From CAZBBC01 sp964489835 (lineage in GTDB: Bacteria; Calditrichota; Calditrichia; JAJRVZ01): a DNA stretch of 27,597 nt. Under the pieces are notes generated by a model. That model had not been told where the DNA came from, made no database searches, and saw only the letters and a list, made by a program, of their open reading frames with translations. How positions within the stretch are numbered: position 1 is the first letter of the stretch; each line of letters opens with the position of its first letter. Where the stretch lies: NCBI GenBank assembly GCA_964489835.1, contig CAZBBC010000049.1:1-27597 (forward strand), written 5' to 3'. The translations under genes and the position numbers were made by a program. Positions 15,694 to 23,735 of this stretch are shown here, in pieces.

Positions 15694-17220
15694 TCAATCA
15701 TTATAAAATTTAAGACTTTTGGGCGGACAGGTTTTTTGTGTCAATAGAGATCCAATGATCATTCCTGCCACTGCGACCACAAACGTGAGTGGGCTAATAA
15801 ATTTATCATTAATGATCCAGGCCCATTGCTCCGGCAGCATCACTCTACCCTCAAGAAAAATCGGTCCTAAGGGCAGAATGGCACTTGTTATTATTGCAAT
15901 CATAGCACCAACCGCATTTGATTTTTTCCAATATAACCCGAGTGCCACGGCGCCCAATAAAGAAGCAAAAAGCATCGTTCCTGTAACATATATAAATCTT
16001 AAGGCCGTTTTAGGCGGACTATACATTAATCCGAAAACAAACAGAAAAATACCACACCCTATTAAAAAAAATCTTGTAAGCCAGATCTTGGTATTGTCGG
16101 AAAAATCAAATTGGGGCAATCCCGGCACCACAATATCATTTACCAGGATGGAACTCCAGGTTAATAAATAACTGGAGAAAGTGGACATCATGGCTGCAAA
16201 AGCAGCGGTGGTAAGTACACCGGTGATGCCTATGGGAATGATATGAGACATGAATATTGGCATCGCTGATTGTGTATCAGGCCTGCCATTAACAAAGGGT
16301 AAAGATATTTCCGGATGCATATTTAAAAATACCAGTGCACAGGCTCCCCACATAACAGGAATCATTGCCCGACCTAGAAGTGTAAAGCTGTTGATAAAAA
16401 ACATCGAACTGGACTCTTTGGTATTTTTTGCCGAAAGAGCGCGAACCGTATCCGGGGGCCATGTATAAATGCAATTGGCAACAAACCAGATGATTGCCGC
16501 CCAACCATAATTCGGATTAGATATCGGATTAAAGGCGCCATCCGGTACATCTTTAAAATGAGTCATCAGTGTTTGACCGATATTACTAAAGCCAACGGCA
16601 TTAATCGCGAAATAGGTAACGATAAGCAATCCGACATTTATAAATACAAACTGGATATAATTGGTAAAAATAACAGAAATCATTCCTCCCAGTATGGTAT
16701 AGACTAATACAAAAACCAGTAAAATGGCCATAATTAAGGGCAGGTAACGATTATCAATACCCATCATATATAGCATAAACTTTCCGCCAAGTGAAAGAAA
16801 CAAACCCATATTCATTACACCGGCAATAAAAACAAGCAGGGCGCCGGCAATCCGGACAGCTTTATTATACTTAATACCAAAAAACTCCGGTAAGGTAAGT
16901 AATCTCAATTGTCGGAGGCCTTTTAGGATAAATCCTGTTTTGGCGATAAAAATCATGCCAAACAGCATTATCGGGGCAATGATAAAAGCGGCATATCCAT
17001 TGACATATCCCGCTTCAGAAAAATACATAAGTGTCACCAGTCCGATCTCACCACTAGATAATGTAGCCACTCCTAACCATTTTGTTAAATCACGCTCGGC
17101 GATGAGATAACCAAGATATCCACTTAAATAGTTCTTAGAAATATAGCCGAAAAATAAAGTAATCAGCGTATAAATAACGATAATTGTCCAGTCGACCGCA
17201 TGAAATTGATTAGACAGCAT
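15694..17220 (-). CDS. Sodium/solute symporter, SSS family
   Basis: 508 residues with about 13 membrane helices. Typical SSS features: an N-terminal helix (DWTIIVIYTLITLFFGY), a YLIAERDLTKWLGVATLSSGE segment as in the substrate-site loop, LPEFFGIKY and the core MISVIFTNYIQFVFINVG. It is probably a sodium-coupled importer of a sugar or sugar acid; the substrate cannot be assigned from sequence, although its neighbours make rhamnose or a rhamnose-containing product plausible. ATG 17220 has AAGGT upstream. It is followed at 15 bases by a 50-residue companion protein. A 485-base repeat-filled gap separates this pair from rhaI. Confidence 0.9.
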   Translation of the reverse strand: MLSNQFHAVDWTIIVIYTLITLFFGYISKNYLSGYLGYLIAERDLTKWLGVATLSSGEIGLVTLMYFSEAGYVNGYAAFIIAPIMLFGMIFIAKTGFILKGLRQLRLLTLPEFFGIKYNKAVRIAGALLVFIAGVMNMGLFLSLGGKFMLYMMGIDNRYLPLIMAILLVFVLVYTILGGMISVIFTNYIQFVFINVGLLIVTYFAINAVGFSNIGQTLMTHFKDVPDGAFNPISNPNYGWAAIIWFVANCIYTWPPDTVRALSAKNTKESSSMFFINSFTLLGRAMIPVMWGACALVFLNMHPEISLPFVNGRPDTQSAMPIFMSHIIPIGITGVLTTAAFAAMMSTFSSYLLTWSSILVNDIVVPGLPQFDFSDNTKIWLTRFFLIGCGIFLFVFGLMYSPPKTALRFIYVTGTMLFASLLGAVALGLYWKKSNAVGAMIAIITSAILPLGPIFLEGRVMLPEQWAWIINDKFISPLTFVVAVAGMIIGSLLTQKTCPPKSLKFYND

Positions 17221-17475
17221 ATACTTACCTTTTTATATGTTGCGCTTCTGCTGCTATTTAACCATATATTATGTGATAATAGCCAAAAACATTGTTTTCT
17301 TAGCAAAAAATTTAAAACTTTTATCCACGAATTTCACGGATTGACACGGATTTTATTTAAAAATTATTATTGTTTTAGTTTTAATCCGTGTCCGGCTGCG
17401 CCGGATAATCCGTGGACTATTTTTTTCTTTGTTTGCAGCCGAAGGATCTGCTTCGTGGTATACGAAGTATATAAA
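17221..17475. other. Gap with repeat copy R1
   Basis: The part from 17221 to 17323 is AT-rich and must carry the symporter promoter. The 93-bp repeat (17324-17416) and its arm (17417-17443) fill the rest, ending close to the SDR stop codon. Confidence 0.5.
17324..17443 (+). repeat. 93-bp ATCCGTG repeat, copy R1, with right arm
   Basis: 17324-17416 is identical to 19173-19265 except at three positions. It begins TCCACGAATTTCACGGATTG and ends CCGGATAATCCGTGGA, so its ends are inverted repeats of each other. The following bases to 17443 (CTATTTTTTTCTTTGTTTGC then AGCCGAAGG) are the complement of the left arm at 19139-19172. Confidence 0.85.
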
Positions 17476-19023
17476 TTACCAATCTATGGGAAAATAGTCT
17501 TTCAGGAATTTTCCGGACCAATGTTCGCCGGTTAGAATTCCATTAAAAAATGGATCACAAACCCTGGCAGCCCCGTCTACGATATCTAACGGAGGCTGAA
17601 AATCATGCAATTCTTCCTTTAAGCGGGCAAGATTTATCGGATCTTCATCTGTCACCCAGCCTGTATCCACCGCATTAATGTAAATTCCATTTTTTGCCAG
17701 ATCAGCGGCAGAGGTATGGGTGAGCATATTAAGGGCAGCTTTTGCCATATTGGTATGGGGGTGACGGGAGTCCTTTTTAAAGCGGAGAAACTTGCCTTCC
17801 ATGGCTGTAACATTTACAATATGCTTTTGTCCGGTGTTTTCCCGTTTCATCATCGGAATTAATCTGTTGCAGATGACAAATGGAGCGATGGCATTTACTA
17901 ATTGCAACTCCAGCATTTCTGCCGTTTCGATCTCTCCCAGACGCAGCCGCCAGCTATTGGTTTCTCTTAAGTCAACCTGCTGAAGATCCGCATCAACTTT
18001 CCCTTTGGGGAAGACTTGTTTTGCATCTAATGTATGATCATAGGTATAGGGGATTTGTGAAAGTTGAGCAGAGGCACGCAAACCAATACCGGGCAGTTTT
18101 TCTTCCCATGAAACCGGCACCTTTAAATCCTTTTGTATTCCGGGTATGGCCATTGAAGCAATTTGCTCGATGCACTTCTGGTGGTAACCAAGCATTGAAC
18201 GTGTATTCCGGGGTAGCGCCTTTAAGGGCATGTTCTCATTTTTGATGAGATGGGCATAAAAGGCCGGTGGGCGACGCACCGTTTGAGCAGCATTATTGAT
18301 CAGAATGTCCAGACGGTCATAATTTTGTTCAATATAGCGACAAAAAAGTTCTACACTGGGCGTATGACGCAGGTCTAATCCATAAATCTGTAATTTATCC
18401 TCCCATTGTGTAAAATCTTTCTCTGCAGCGTAGCGAAGAGCGGCATCCACCGGAAACCGGGTGGTAGCAATAACCCTCGCTCCAGCCCGCAGCATCATCA
18501 ATGTTGCCTGATAACCGATTTTTAAGCGGGAGCCGGTTATTAAGGCGGTTTGTCCTTGAAGCGAAGCCGTCTGGTATCGTTTTTTATAATTAAATGCTGC
18601 ACATTCAGGACACATGGTGTCATAGAAAAAATGCAGATGGATATACTCTGCTTTACAGATATAACAATTTCGGGGAGTCTTTAATACCCGTTCTTCATTG
18701 ACTGAATTCTTGGTTGCAGATTCGAGTTGTTCCGGTGCCTGATAAACTTTTTCCGTACGGGCACGTCTGATACCCGTAGCCGCACGCGCTTTACGTTCAT
18801 GGTCAGTTATTTTCTGACGCTTGCTTTTCTTAAGGTCCTTTTGACGCTTTTTGATCTCTTCCCGCTCGGGCCGTGAAAGTCGTCCGGCTGAAACCATAAG
18901 AGCGATTCTATGCTGCTCGGATAGTTGGGTTAATTCATCGCTGTTGTTAACTAAATGTTCAAGCGTAGAAATGCATTGCTCTATTTCATCGATAGTAAGT
19001 TTTGATTTCTCTTTTTTCTTCAT
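17476..19023 (-). CDS. SDR-fold protein with N-terminal zinc ribbon and altered active site
   Basis: 515 residues, about twice a normal short-chain dehydrogenase. Residues 1-115 are highly charged, lysine and arginine rich and probably helical. Cys120-x2-Cys123 and Cys138-x2-Cys141 form a zinc ribbon. The Rossmann part begins at about 158 (TALITGSRLKIGYQ, with LINNAAQ near 241-247), contains an inserted segment (about 252-345), and includes the NxxAP Asn (VNAIAPF). The usual catalytic YxxxK is TNMAK (Thr424, Lys428) and the usual serine region reads NVTAMEG, so Tyr and Ser are replaced. A classical dehydrogenase reaction is therefore unlikely, or uses other groups. No ribosome site is visible before ATG 19023. 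The gene stands alone between two near-identical 93-bp repeats. Function unknown. Confidence 0.8.
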   Translation of the reverse strand: MKKKEKSKLTIDEIEQCISTLEHLVNNSDELTQLSEQHRIALMVSAGRLSRPEREEIKKRQKDLKKSKRQKITDHERKARAATGIRRARTEKVYQAPEQLESATKNSVNEERVLKTPRNCYICKAEYIHLHFFYDTMCPECAAFNYKKRYQTASLQGQTALITGSRLKIGYQATLMMLRAGARVIATTRFPVDAALRYAAEKDFTQWEDKLQIYGLDLRHTPSVELFCRYIEQNYDRLDILINNAAQTVRRPPAFYAHLIKNENMPLKALPRNTRSMLGYHQKCIEQIASMAIPGIQKDLKVPVSWEEKLPGIGLRASAQLSQIPYTYDHTLDAKQVFPKGKVDADLQQVDLRETNSWRLRLGEIETAEMLELQLVNAIAPFVICNRLIPMMKRENTGQKHIVNVTAMEGKFLRFKKDSRHPHTNMAKAALNMLTHTSAADLAKNGIYINAVDTGWVTDEDPINLARLKEELHDFQPPLDIVDGAARVCDPFFNGILTGEHWSGKFLKDYFPIDW

Positions 19024-19138
19024 CGTGCGATTAGCCGTTATCAGGTTCTATTCCAGGACTTTATTGCCTAAAAATCTGATAAATGGCGAATTTGTTTTTA
19101 GTCACCCGCAGTATATCAATTAATCTGATCTATTCATA

Positions 19139-19265
19139 CCGCAGCCGATGGCTGCATACAAAGAAAAAATAGTCCACGGATTTCACGGATTAACACGGAT
19201 TTTATTTAAAAATTATTATTGTTTTGGTTTTAATCCGTGTCCGGCTGCGCCGGATAATCCGTGGA
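19139..19265 (+). repeat. 93-bp ATCCGTG repeat, copy R2, with left arm
   Basis: Left arm CCGCAGCCGATGGCTGCATA through AATAG (19139-19172), then the 93-bp core (19173-19265). Core and R1 (17324-17416) differ at three bases and lie in the same orientation, with the SDR gene between them. The core ends are mutually complementary (TCCACGGATT...AATCCGTGGA). Confidence 0.85.
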
Positions 19266-19348
19266 GAAAAGTTCTTAAATTAATGTACCATCCTGTTTTT
19301 AAGTTACCACTATCTAATATACATAGAATAAGCTATTAAAATCATAAA

Positions 19349-19440
19349 CTTTTACATTACTTTTACATTAGTATTGCCATTTCTGACGCATAGAATGTGT
19401 ATACTTATTCTAAGTTTAGAGATTCGATAAATATCGAATC
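19349..19440 (+). promoter_or_regulatory. Possible control region of the nitronate monooxygenase gene
   Basis: Two adjacent copies of CTTTTACATTA (19349-19359, 19360-19370) are spaced by one helical turn. Next come TAGAAT...ATTCTA (19391-19412) enclosing a TATACT (19400-19405), and GATTCGATA-AA-TATCGAATC (19421-19440), a near-perfect 20-base dyad 70 bases before the start codon. The pattern suits activator and repressor sites, but no regulator is encoded nearby and the promoter itself is not certain. Confidence 0.4.
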
Positions 19441-19509
19441 AAAATAACCTTTAGTTGATCCGGAATCTGATCAATTAAAATGAATACATATACCAGAAAG
19501 AAATAAGCC

Positions 19510-20649
19510 ATGCGTTTTGAAGAGCTATCAAATTTAAATATAAATAATCTAAAAGTGAAAAAGCCGATTATCCAGGGAGGTATGGGCGTGGGCATTTCTA
19601 TGTCCGGTCTGGCCTCAGCAGTTGCCAATGAAGGCGGGATTGGTGTGATTTCATCGGTTGGACTTGGTCTGTTAGAGGACAATCCAAAAACAAGTTACAA
19701 AGAAGGTAATAAACAGAGACTTAAACAAGAAATCCGTAAAGCCCGGTCCCTTACCAACGGTGTTCTGGGTTTAAACATCATGGTCGCCGTGTCGGATTAT
19801 GACGAATTGGTAAAACTCGCATTTGATGAAGAAATCGATATTATCTTTCTCGGGGCAGGATTGCCCTTAAAATTTCCGGAAACCATCACCATCGATCGCT
19901 TAAAAAGCGGAACGACGAAAGTAGCTGTTATCGTTTCCTCCGGCAGGGCCGTCCAATTGATATTTCAAACCTGGCAGAAGAGGTTTAATCATATCCCTGA
20001 TCTGGTGGTGGTTGAAGGACCTATGGCAGGCGGACACCTGGGATTCAAGAAAGAGCAGATTTTTGATCCCGATTATGCCCTGGAACAGCTGTTGCCGGAT
20101 GTGCTATCAGTGGTTAAACCTTTTGAATTATTTTTCGAAAAAAATATACCGGTAATTGCCGCCGGGGGAATTTATACCGGCGCTGATATTTTTAAGTTTA
20201 TGAAAATGGGAGCCCAGGGTGTGCAAATGGGGACCCGTTTCGTAGCGACACATGAATGTGATGCCTCACTCAAGTTCAAACAAGCATATATCAATTGTAA
20301 AAAGGATGACATTACCATTATTCAAAGTCCTGTGGGTTTACCGGGTAGGGCTATTAGAAATAAGTTCCTTGATGAGGTGTCCGCCGGAGCCAGAAAACCC
20401 TTCCAATGTCCCTGGAAATGCCTAAAAACCTGTAATTTTAGAGAAGCGCCTTACTGTATTGCCAAAGCATTGACCAATGCCCAGAAGGGTAATGTGGAGG
20501 AGGGCTATACCTTTGCCGGGGCCAATGCCTACCGGGTTGAGGAAATCATTTCTGTGAAAGAATTATTTGAAAACCTTGGACAGGAGTACAACGAAGCCGC
20601 ATGGGAATTTTATAATCAGCAGGTAGCTCCCGAGAAGCTTGCCGTTTAA
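19510..20649 (+). CDS. Nitronate monooxygenase family flavoprotein
   Basis: 379 residues, TIM-barrel flavoprotein of the nitronate monooxygenase / 2-nitropropane dioxygenase family, related to FabK. Landmarks: PIIQGGMGVGISMSGLASAV near residue 19, GVLGLNIMVAVSDYDELV, VVEGPMAGGHLGF (phosphate/FMN and catalytic His region, about 167-178), IPVIAAGGIYTGADIFKFM and GVQMGTRFVATHECDAS. A cysteine cluster near the C-terminus (CPWKCLKTCNF, then YC) is typical of the longer subgroup of this family and might bind a metal or form disulfides. Its activity could be nitronate oxidation or enoyl reduction; the sequence does not decide. It is the only plus-strand gene in this part, stands alone, and has no strong ribosome site before ATG 19510. 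Confidence 0.9.
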   Translation: MRFEELSNLNINNLKVKKPIIQGGMGVGISMSGLASAVANEGGIGVISSVGLGLLEDNPKTSYKEGNKQRLKQEIRKARSLTNGVLGLNIMVAVSDYDELVKLAFDEEIDIIFLGAGLPLKFPETITIDRLKSGTTKVAVIVSSGRAVQLIFQTWQKRFNHIPDLVVVEGPMAGGHLGFKKEQIFDPDYALEQLLPDVLSVVKPFELFFEKNIPVIAAGGIYTGADIFKFMKMGAQGVQMGTRFVATHECDASLKFKQAYINCKKDDITIIQSPVGLPGRAIRNKFLDEVSAGARKPFQCPWKCLKTCNFREAPYCIAKALTNAQKGNVEEGYTFAGANAYRVEEIISVKELFENLGQEYNEAAWEFYNQQVAPEKLAV

Positions 20650-21028
20650 ACCAATACCGGTGCCTATCCGTAATACAAGTATTATTTACCAGCATTTCTT
20701 CTTACTTGACCATATTTCTTTGTATCTTTGTCTGTATATTTGTTCAAAATCGGAAAGTTATAGATTTACCTCTGGGCCCAGACCAGCTGGGAATTTTTCT
20801 TTGGTTGTATTATAACAGGCCGGTTTAGGCAATACCGCATTATTATACAAGGTGTTTACATAGATCTGGCAACCCTTCAAGGCACACCGATTAATATATT
20901 TGATTTTAGATGGTTATTTTATTATCAATGAATCTCATTATTGGGCACATAAGGTGCCAGGTAATTTCCATGTTCAATCTTAAATGGATGAACATGGATT
21001 GAACATGAACCAACATAAGGAATAAAAA
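20650..21028. other. Gap with palindromes upstream of a secreted protein
   Basis: It contains several small dyads: TAATAC-AA-GTATTA (near 20670), TCTGGGCCCAGA (near 20773), GGCAC-ATAA-GGTGCC (near 20944), and the overlapping hairpins at 20967-21007. No gene was found. Confidence 0.5.
20967..21007 (+). promoter_or_regulatory. Two mutually exclusive hairpins just before a ribosome site
   Basis: Stem A: TCCATGTTCA (20967-20976) pairs perfectly with TGAACATGGA (20989-20998). Stem B: CATGTTCAATC (20969-20979) pairs perfectly with GATTGAACATG (20997-21007). The two overlap, so only one can form. The ribosome site AAGGA (21017-21021) and the ATG at 21029 follow closely. This suggests a switchable leader or a nested dyad binding site. 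Confidence 0.45.
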
Positions 21029-22651
21029 ATGAGCGCAAAAATCTTAAATTCAGTTAAATGGGCTAAAAAATATTTTGTTGTATTAATATTACTCCAATGG
21101 TGCCTTACGACTTTCCTGGTTGCCCAACCAAATTATCCCTTTAGCATTCAGGCAAACAGTACAATAGCGGGGGATCAGGACAGCCCGGAAATAGCGGTAA
21201 ACAGCCAGGGAACTGTTCTTGTTATGTTTGAATCTACCCTAGTTGGAGAAATTGATGAAAATATTTTAGCGGTTAGTTATGACCGGATAACATTTAAGGA
21301 ATTTTACCATAGCGGCAAAATAAGTGATACGGCCACGCTGGAGGCTTTTCCCGATAGTGATAAATTTCTAGTATCCTGGGAACATAATAAAGAAATATAT
21401 TTTGCTATTGTGTCCTGTAAAAATAACAGTGAGGAATTTATCGTTGCCCCAAAGCCGATCCGGGATGATGTAACGATAAGAGGCCATCGTCCGGATGTGT
21501 CAATTTCCGGAGACGGGAGTTTATTTGTCATCGGTTGGGAAAGTGATCAGCAAGATGTGTTAATGCAATTTTTCGATAGTTCGGGTACGACATTGGGAGA
21601 GGTTGTTGGTGTTTCCGGTGAATTGAAAAAACGGGCACAAATAGGATTTAAATTCTGGCCTGATTCGACATTGGCCGTTTGTTGGCAAGCTGACAAATGG
21701 ACCGGTGATAAATTTGATTGGGACATTTGGTTTCAAATATTTGATTGCCGGCCTGTATGGGATGGAAGTGAGGCGGTGGCCATTTTTGCTTCAGAGCAAA
21801 GAGCCAATGGCCCTGATTCATCTGCGGTCTATGTGGAATACATTCAGGAGTACCCGGAAGTGGATGTTTTTGATGACGGACGGTTTGCCATCATGTGGCA
21901 GGATTTTCCTTATACGGATAGTGGTAATGGTTCCGATGGAGATTTTAAAGGGGCTTTTTTCCGTATCTTTAACCGTACTGGCGCCCCTCAAACCGATGAT
22001 ATCCAAATATCTGAACATACCCGCAGTTTTCAGAAAGATGCCGATATGCGTATAAGGCAAAGCGATTCTACCATTCATTTTATCTATGAAGACGCCTATG
22101 AATCAACGGTTGAGCAAAACTGGCTTGCCTATCCTTCCTATCGGGTTTTTGATGATCAGGGACAAGCGCTTGGTGCTTCTATTGAATTGAGTGATAAAAG
22201 TTACGGGACAGATTGCCGGATAGCGATAACAGAAGCAGATGCTCCGCTCCCAAATCTGGTTTTATGGGTGTGGGAAACTAAAGATACTGAAAATTATGAC
22301 GGTTCAGGCCGGGCGGTCATATTCCGTGATTTTTCAACAATAGTTTCCGGTATTGAGCCCTTTATGACCGCAGATCCTCTGCTCCCCGAGCAGTTAAAAT
22401 TATTCCAGAATTATCCAAATCCGTTTAATTCTTCTACGACTTTTTCATTTTATTTACCGAAAACTACTTCAATGACTTTTTCTATATATAATACAACCGG
22501 GCAATTAATAACTATATTGCAGGATGGTTATTCGCCTGCTGGTTATCATTCGATCAACTGGGATACTAAAGATTTATCTTCCGGTGTGTATTTTTATTCT
22601 ATATCAACTGAACAATATCAGGCTTCCGGGAAGTGTCTGCTTATTAAATAG
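21029..22651 (+). CDS. Secreted protein with type IX/FlgD-like C-terminal domain
   Basis: 540 residues; ATG 21029 with AAGGA upstream. The N-terminal signal peptide (KKYFVVLILLQWCLTTFLVAQ) ends near residue 33. The middle part (about 35-450) has several SxDGxFVIxW-like repeats (ISGDGSLFVIGWES, FDDGRFAIMWQDF) typical of beta-propeller proteins such as those with repeated short strands; no enzyme motif is visible. The last 85 residues (LKLFQNYPNPFN, then FSIYNTTGQLITIL, LSSGVYFYSI) form the C-terminal domain that directs secretion or surface attachment in FCB bacteria. It is probably a cell-surface or secreted binding protein. It converges with the alpha/beta hydrolase gene 22 bases away. Confidence 0.85.
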   Translation: MSAKILNSVKWAKKYFVVLILLQWCLTTFLVAQPNYPFSIQANSTIAGDQDSPEIAVNSQGTVLVMFESTLVGEIDENILAVSYDRITFKEFYHSGKISDTATLEAFPDSDKFLVSWEHNKEIYFAIVSCKNNSEEFIVAPKPIRDDVTIRGHRPDVSISGDGSLFVIGWESDQQDVLMQFFDSSGTTLGEVVGVSGELKKRAQIGFKFWPDSTLAVCWQADKWTGDKFDWDIWFQIFDCRPVWDGSEAVAIFASEQRANGPDSSAVYVEYIQEYPEVDVFDDGRFAIMWQDFPYTDSGNGSDGDFKGAFFRIFNRTGAPQTDDIQISEHTRSFQKDADMRIRQSDSTIHFIYEDAYESTVEQNWLAYPSYRVFDDQGQALGASIELSDKSYGTDCRIAITEADAPLPNLVLWVWETKDTENYDGSGRAVIFRDFSTIVSGIEPFMTADPLLPEQLKLFQNYPNPFNSSTTFSFYLPKTTSMTFSIYNTTGQLITILQDGYSPAGYHSINWDTKDLSSGVYFYSISTEQYQASGKCLLIK

Positions 22652-22673
22652 TGTTTTATGCGATTCTGTGAAT

Positions 22674-23621
22674 TTATTTTATACGTTGTTTCTCAAGCCA
22701 GTTCATCGCTGCCGCTGGTATCAATTCATGACCGCCCTTGAAGATCGTAACGGTTGCTCTATTTGAGGATCTTCGGAAAAGAGGACATTTTTCACCATAG
22801 GTTGGATCAGAGAGTGAGGCACTCAGGTGGGGAGGAACAGCCGCTTCCTCGACAAAAAAACGAATCTCACTTTCTGAAAGCCTGTCTTTCGGATCAGCCA
22901 CAGTATTAAAAGCATGTAAGGAATGACTGACCGGCACACTACCATCATGTCCATCCCTGATCCCGGCATTGATATGTAAGGTAACAGTCCTGGCGTTTGC
23001 CAGATAGGTCAATGGAGAACGTTTTTGATACTCTGCATCAATGCTGCGACTATCACCCGGTGCACCGCCACAGGATTTGACTATATCCTCGAAATACCTT
23101 TGGCCAGATCGTTTACATTCAAAATACCAGGCTTTTAAATCCGATATGGGTACCCAGGCTGAGATACCGGCCCAAATCTCCGGATGATGTCCGGCCATTA
23201 CCAGGGCGGTATAGCCGCCGCCGGAAGTACCAACCAAATAGATTCGTGTAGAATCGATTTTTGTCATCTTTTTTGCATATTCCACGGCGCTGACGATATC
23301 CTTTACGACCAAATCTGAACCGGTAGCTTCCGGCCGCCTGTTCGGTCCTCTGAAATCCGGATGAATATAGGCCCATCCTTTCTTGATGCACCATTCTGCA
23401 CATTCCGCATGATGATTTTGCTTATAATCACCGGACCAGGTATGCAGGGCAACAAGCAGTGGCACCGCTTCCTCAGTATCAGGAACATAAAACATGGCCG
23501 GTTGTTCTGACCCGTCGGCGGTACTTATATATTTAATTTCCGTCAACGACTGTCCCTCCGATTTGGATGCGCTCAAAATAGCCATTACGATGAAAAGTAA
23601 AAAATATTGCATTGATTTCAT
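22674..23621 (-). CDS. Secreted alpha/beta hydrolase (prolyl-oligopeptidase/esterase type)
   Basis: 315 residues; ATG 23621 has AAGGAG seven bases before it. Residues 1-23 are a signal peptide. The fold begins with PLLVALHTWSGDY (oxyanion region), HPDFRGPNRRPEATGSDLVV, then GTSGGG (Ser133, nucleophile), GIRDGHDGSVP (Asp223 or Asp226) and GGHEL (His298). This set is typical of S9-like or dienelactone/acetyl-esterase-type hydrolases such as bacterial acetylxylan esterases. The product may remove ester groups from a carbohydrate or act on a small peptide; the sequence does not decide. Its upstream neighbour on the same strand is a type-IX-like secreted protein, 114 bases away. Confidence 0.85.
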   Translation of the reverse strand: MKSMQYFLLFIVMAILSASKSEGQSLTEIKYISTADGSEQPAMFYVPDTEEAVPLLVALHTWSGDYKQNHHAECAEWCIKKGWAYIHPDFRGPNRRPEATGSDLVVKDIVSAVEYAKKMTKIDSTRIYLVGTSGGGYTALVMAGHHPEIWAGISAWVPISDLKAWYFECKRSGQRYFEDIVKSCGGAPGDSRSIDAEYQKRSPLTYLANARTVTLHINAGIRDGHDGSVPVSHSLHAFNTVADPKDRLSESEIRFFVEEAAVPPHLSASLSDPTYGEKCPLFRRSSNRATVTIFKGGHELIPAAAMNWLEKQRIK

Positions 23622-23735
23622 CAGCCATCTCCTTGATAATCTCAGAGCACCGGTACTTAGTCAGGAAGCTCAGGTCATGCAAACGATATCGAATCCACTC
23701 AGGCTATTGAAGTGACACAGGTTTATACAGATCTC

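Larger units (their letters stand above)
19024..19509. other. Divergent gap with repeat R2 and possible operators
   Basis: It lies between the SDR gene (minus) and the nitronate monooxygenase gene (plus). It holds repeat R2 (19139-19265), two exact 11-base tandem copies of CTTTTACATTA (19349-19370), TAGAAT-10-ATTCTA (19391-19412), and an inverted repeat (19421-19440). No small gene is evident. Confidence 0.6.

Noticed and set aside
15719..16171. Open frame of 150 codons on the plus strand
   Set aside because: It is the complement of the SSS symporter coding region and its composition follows that frame.
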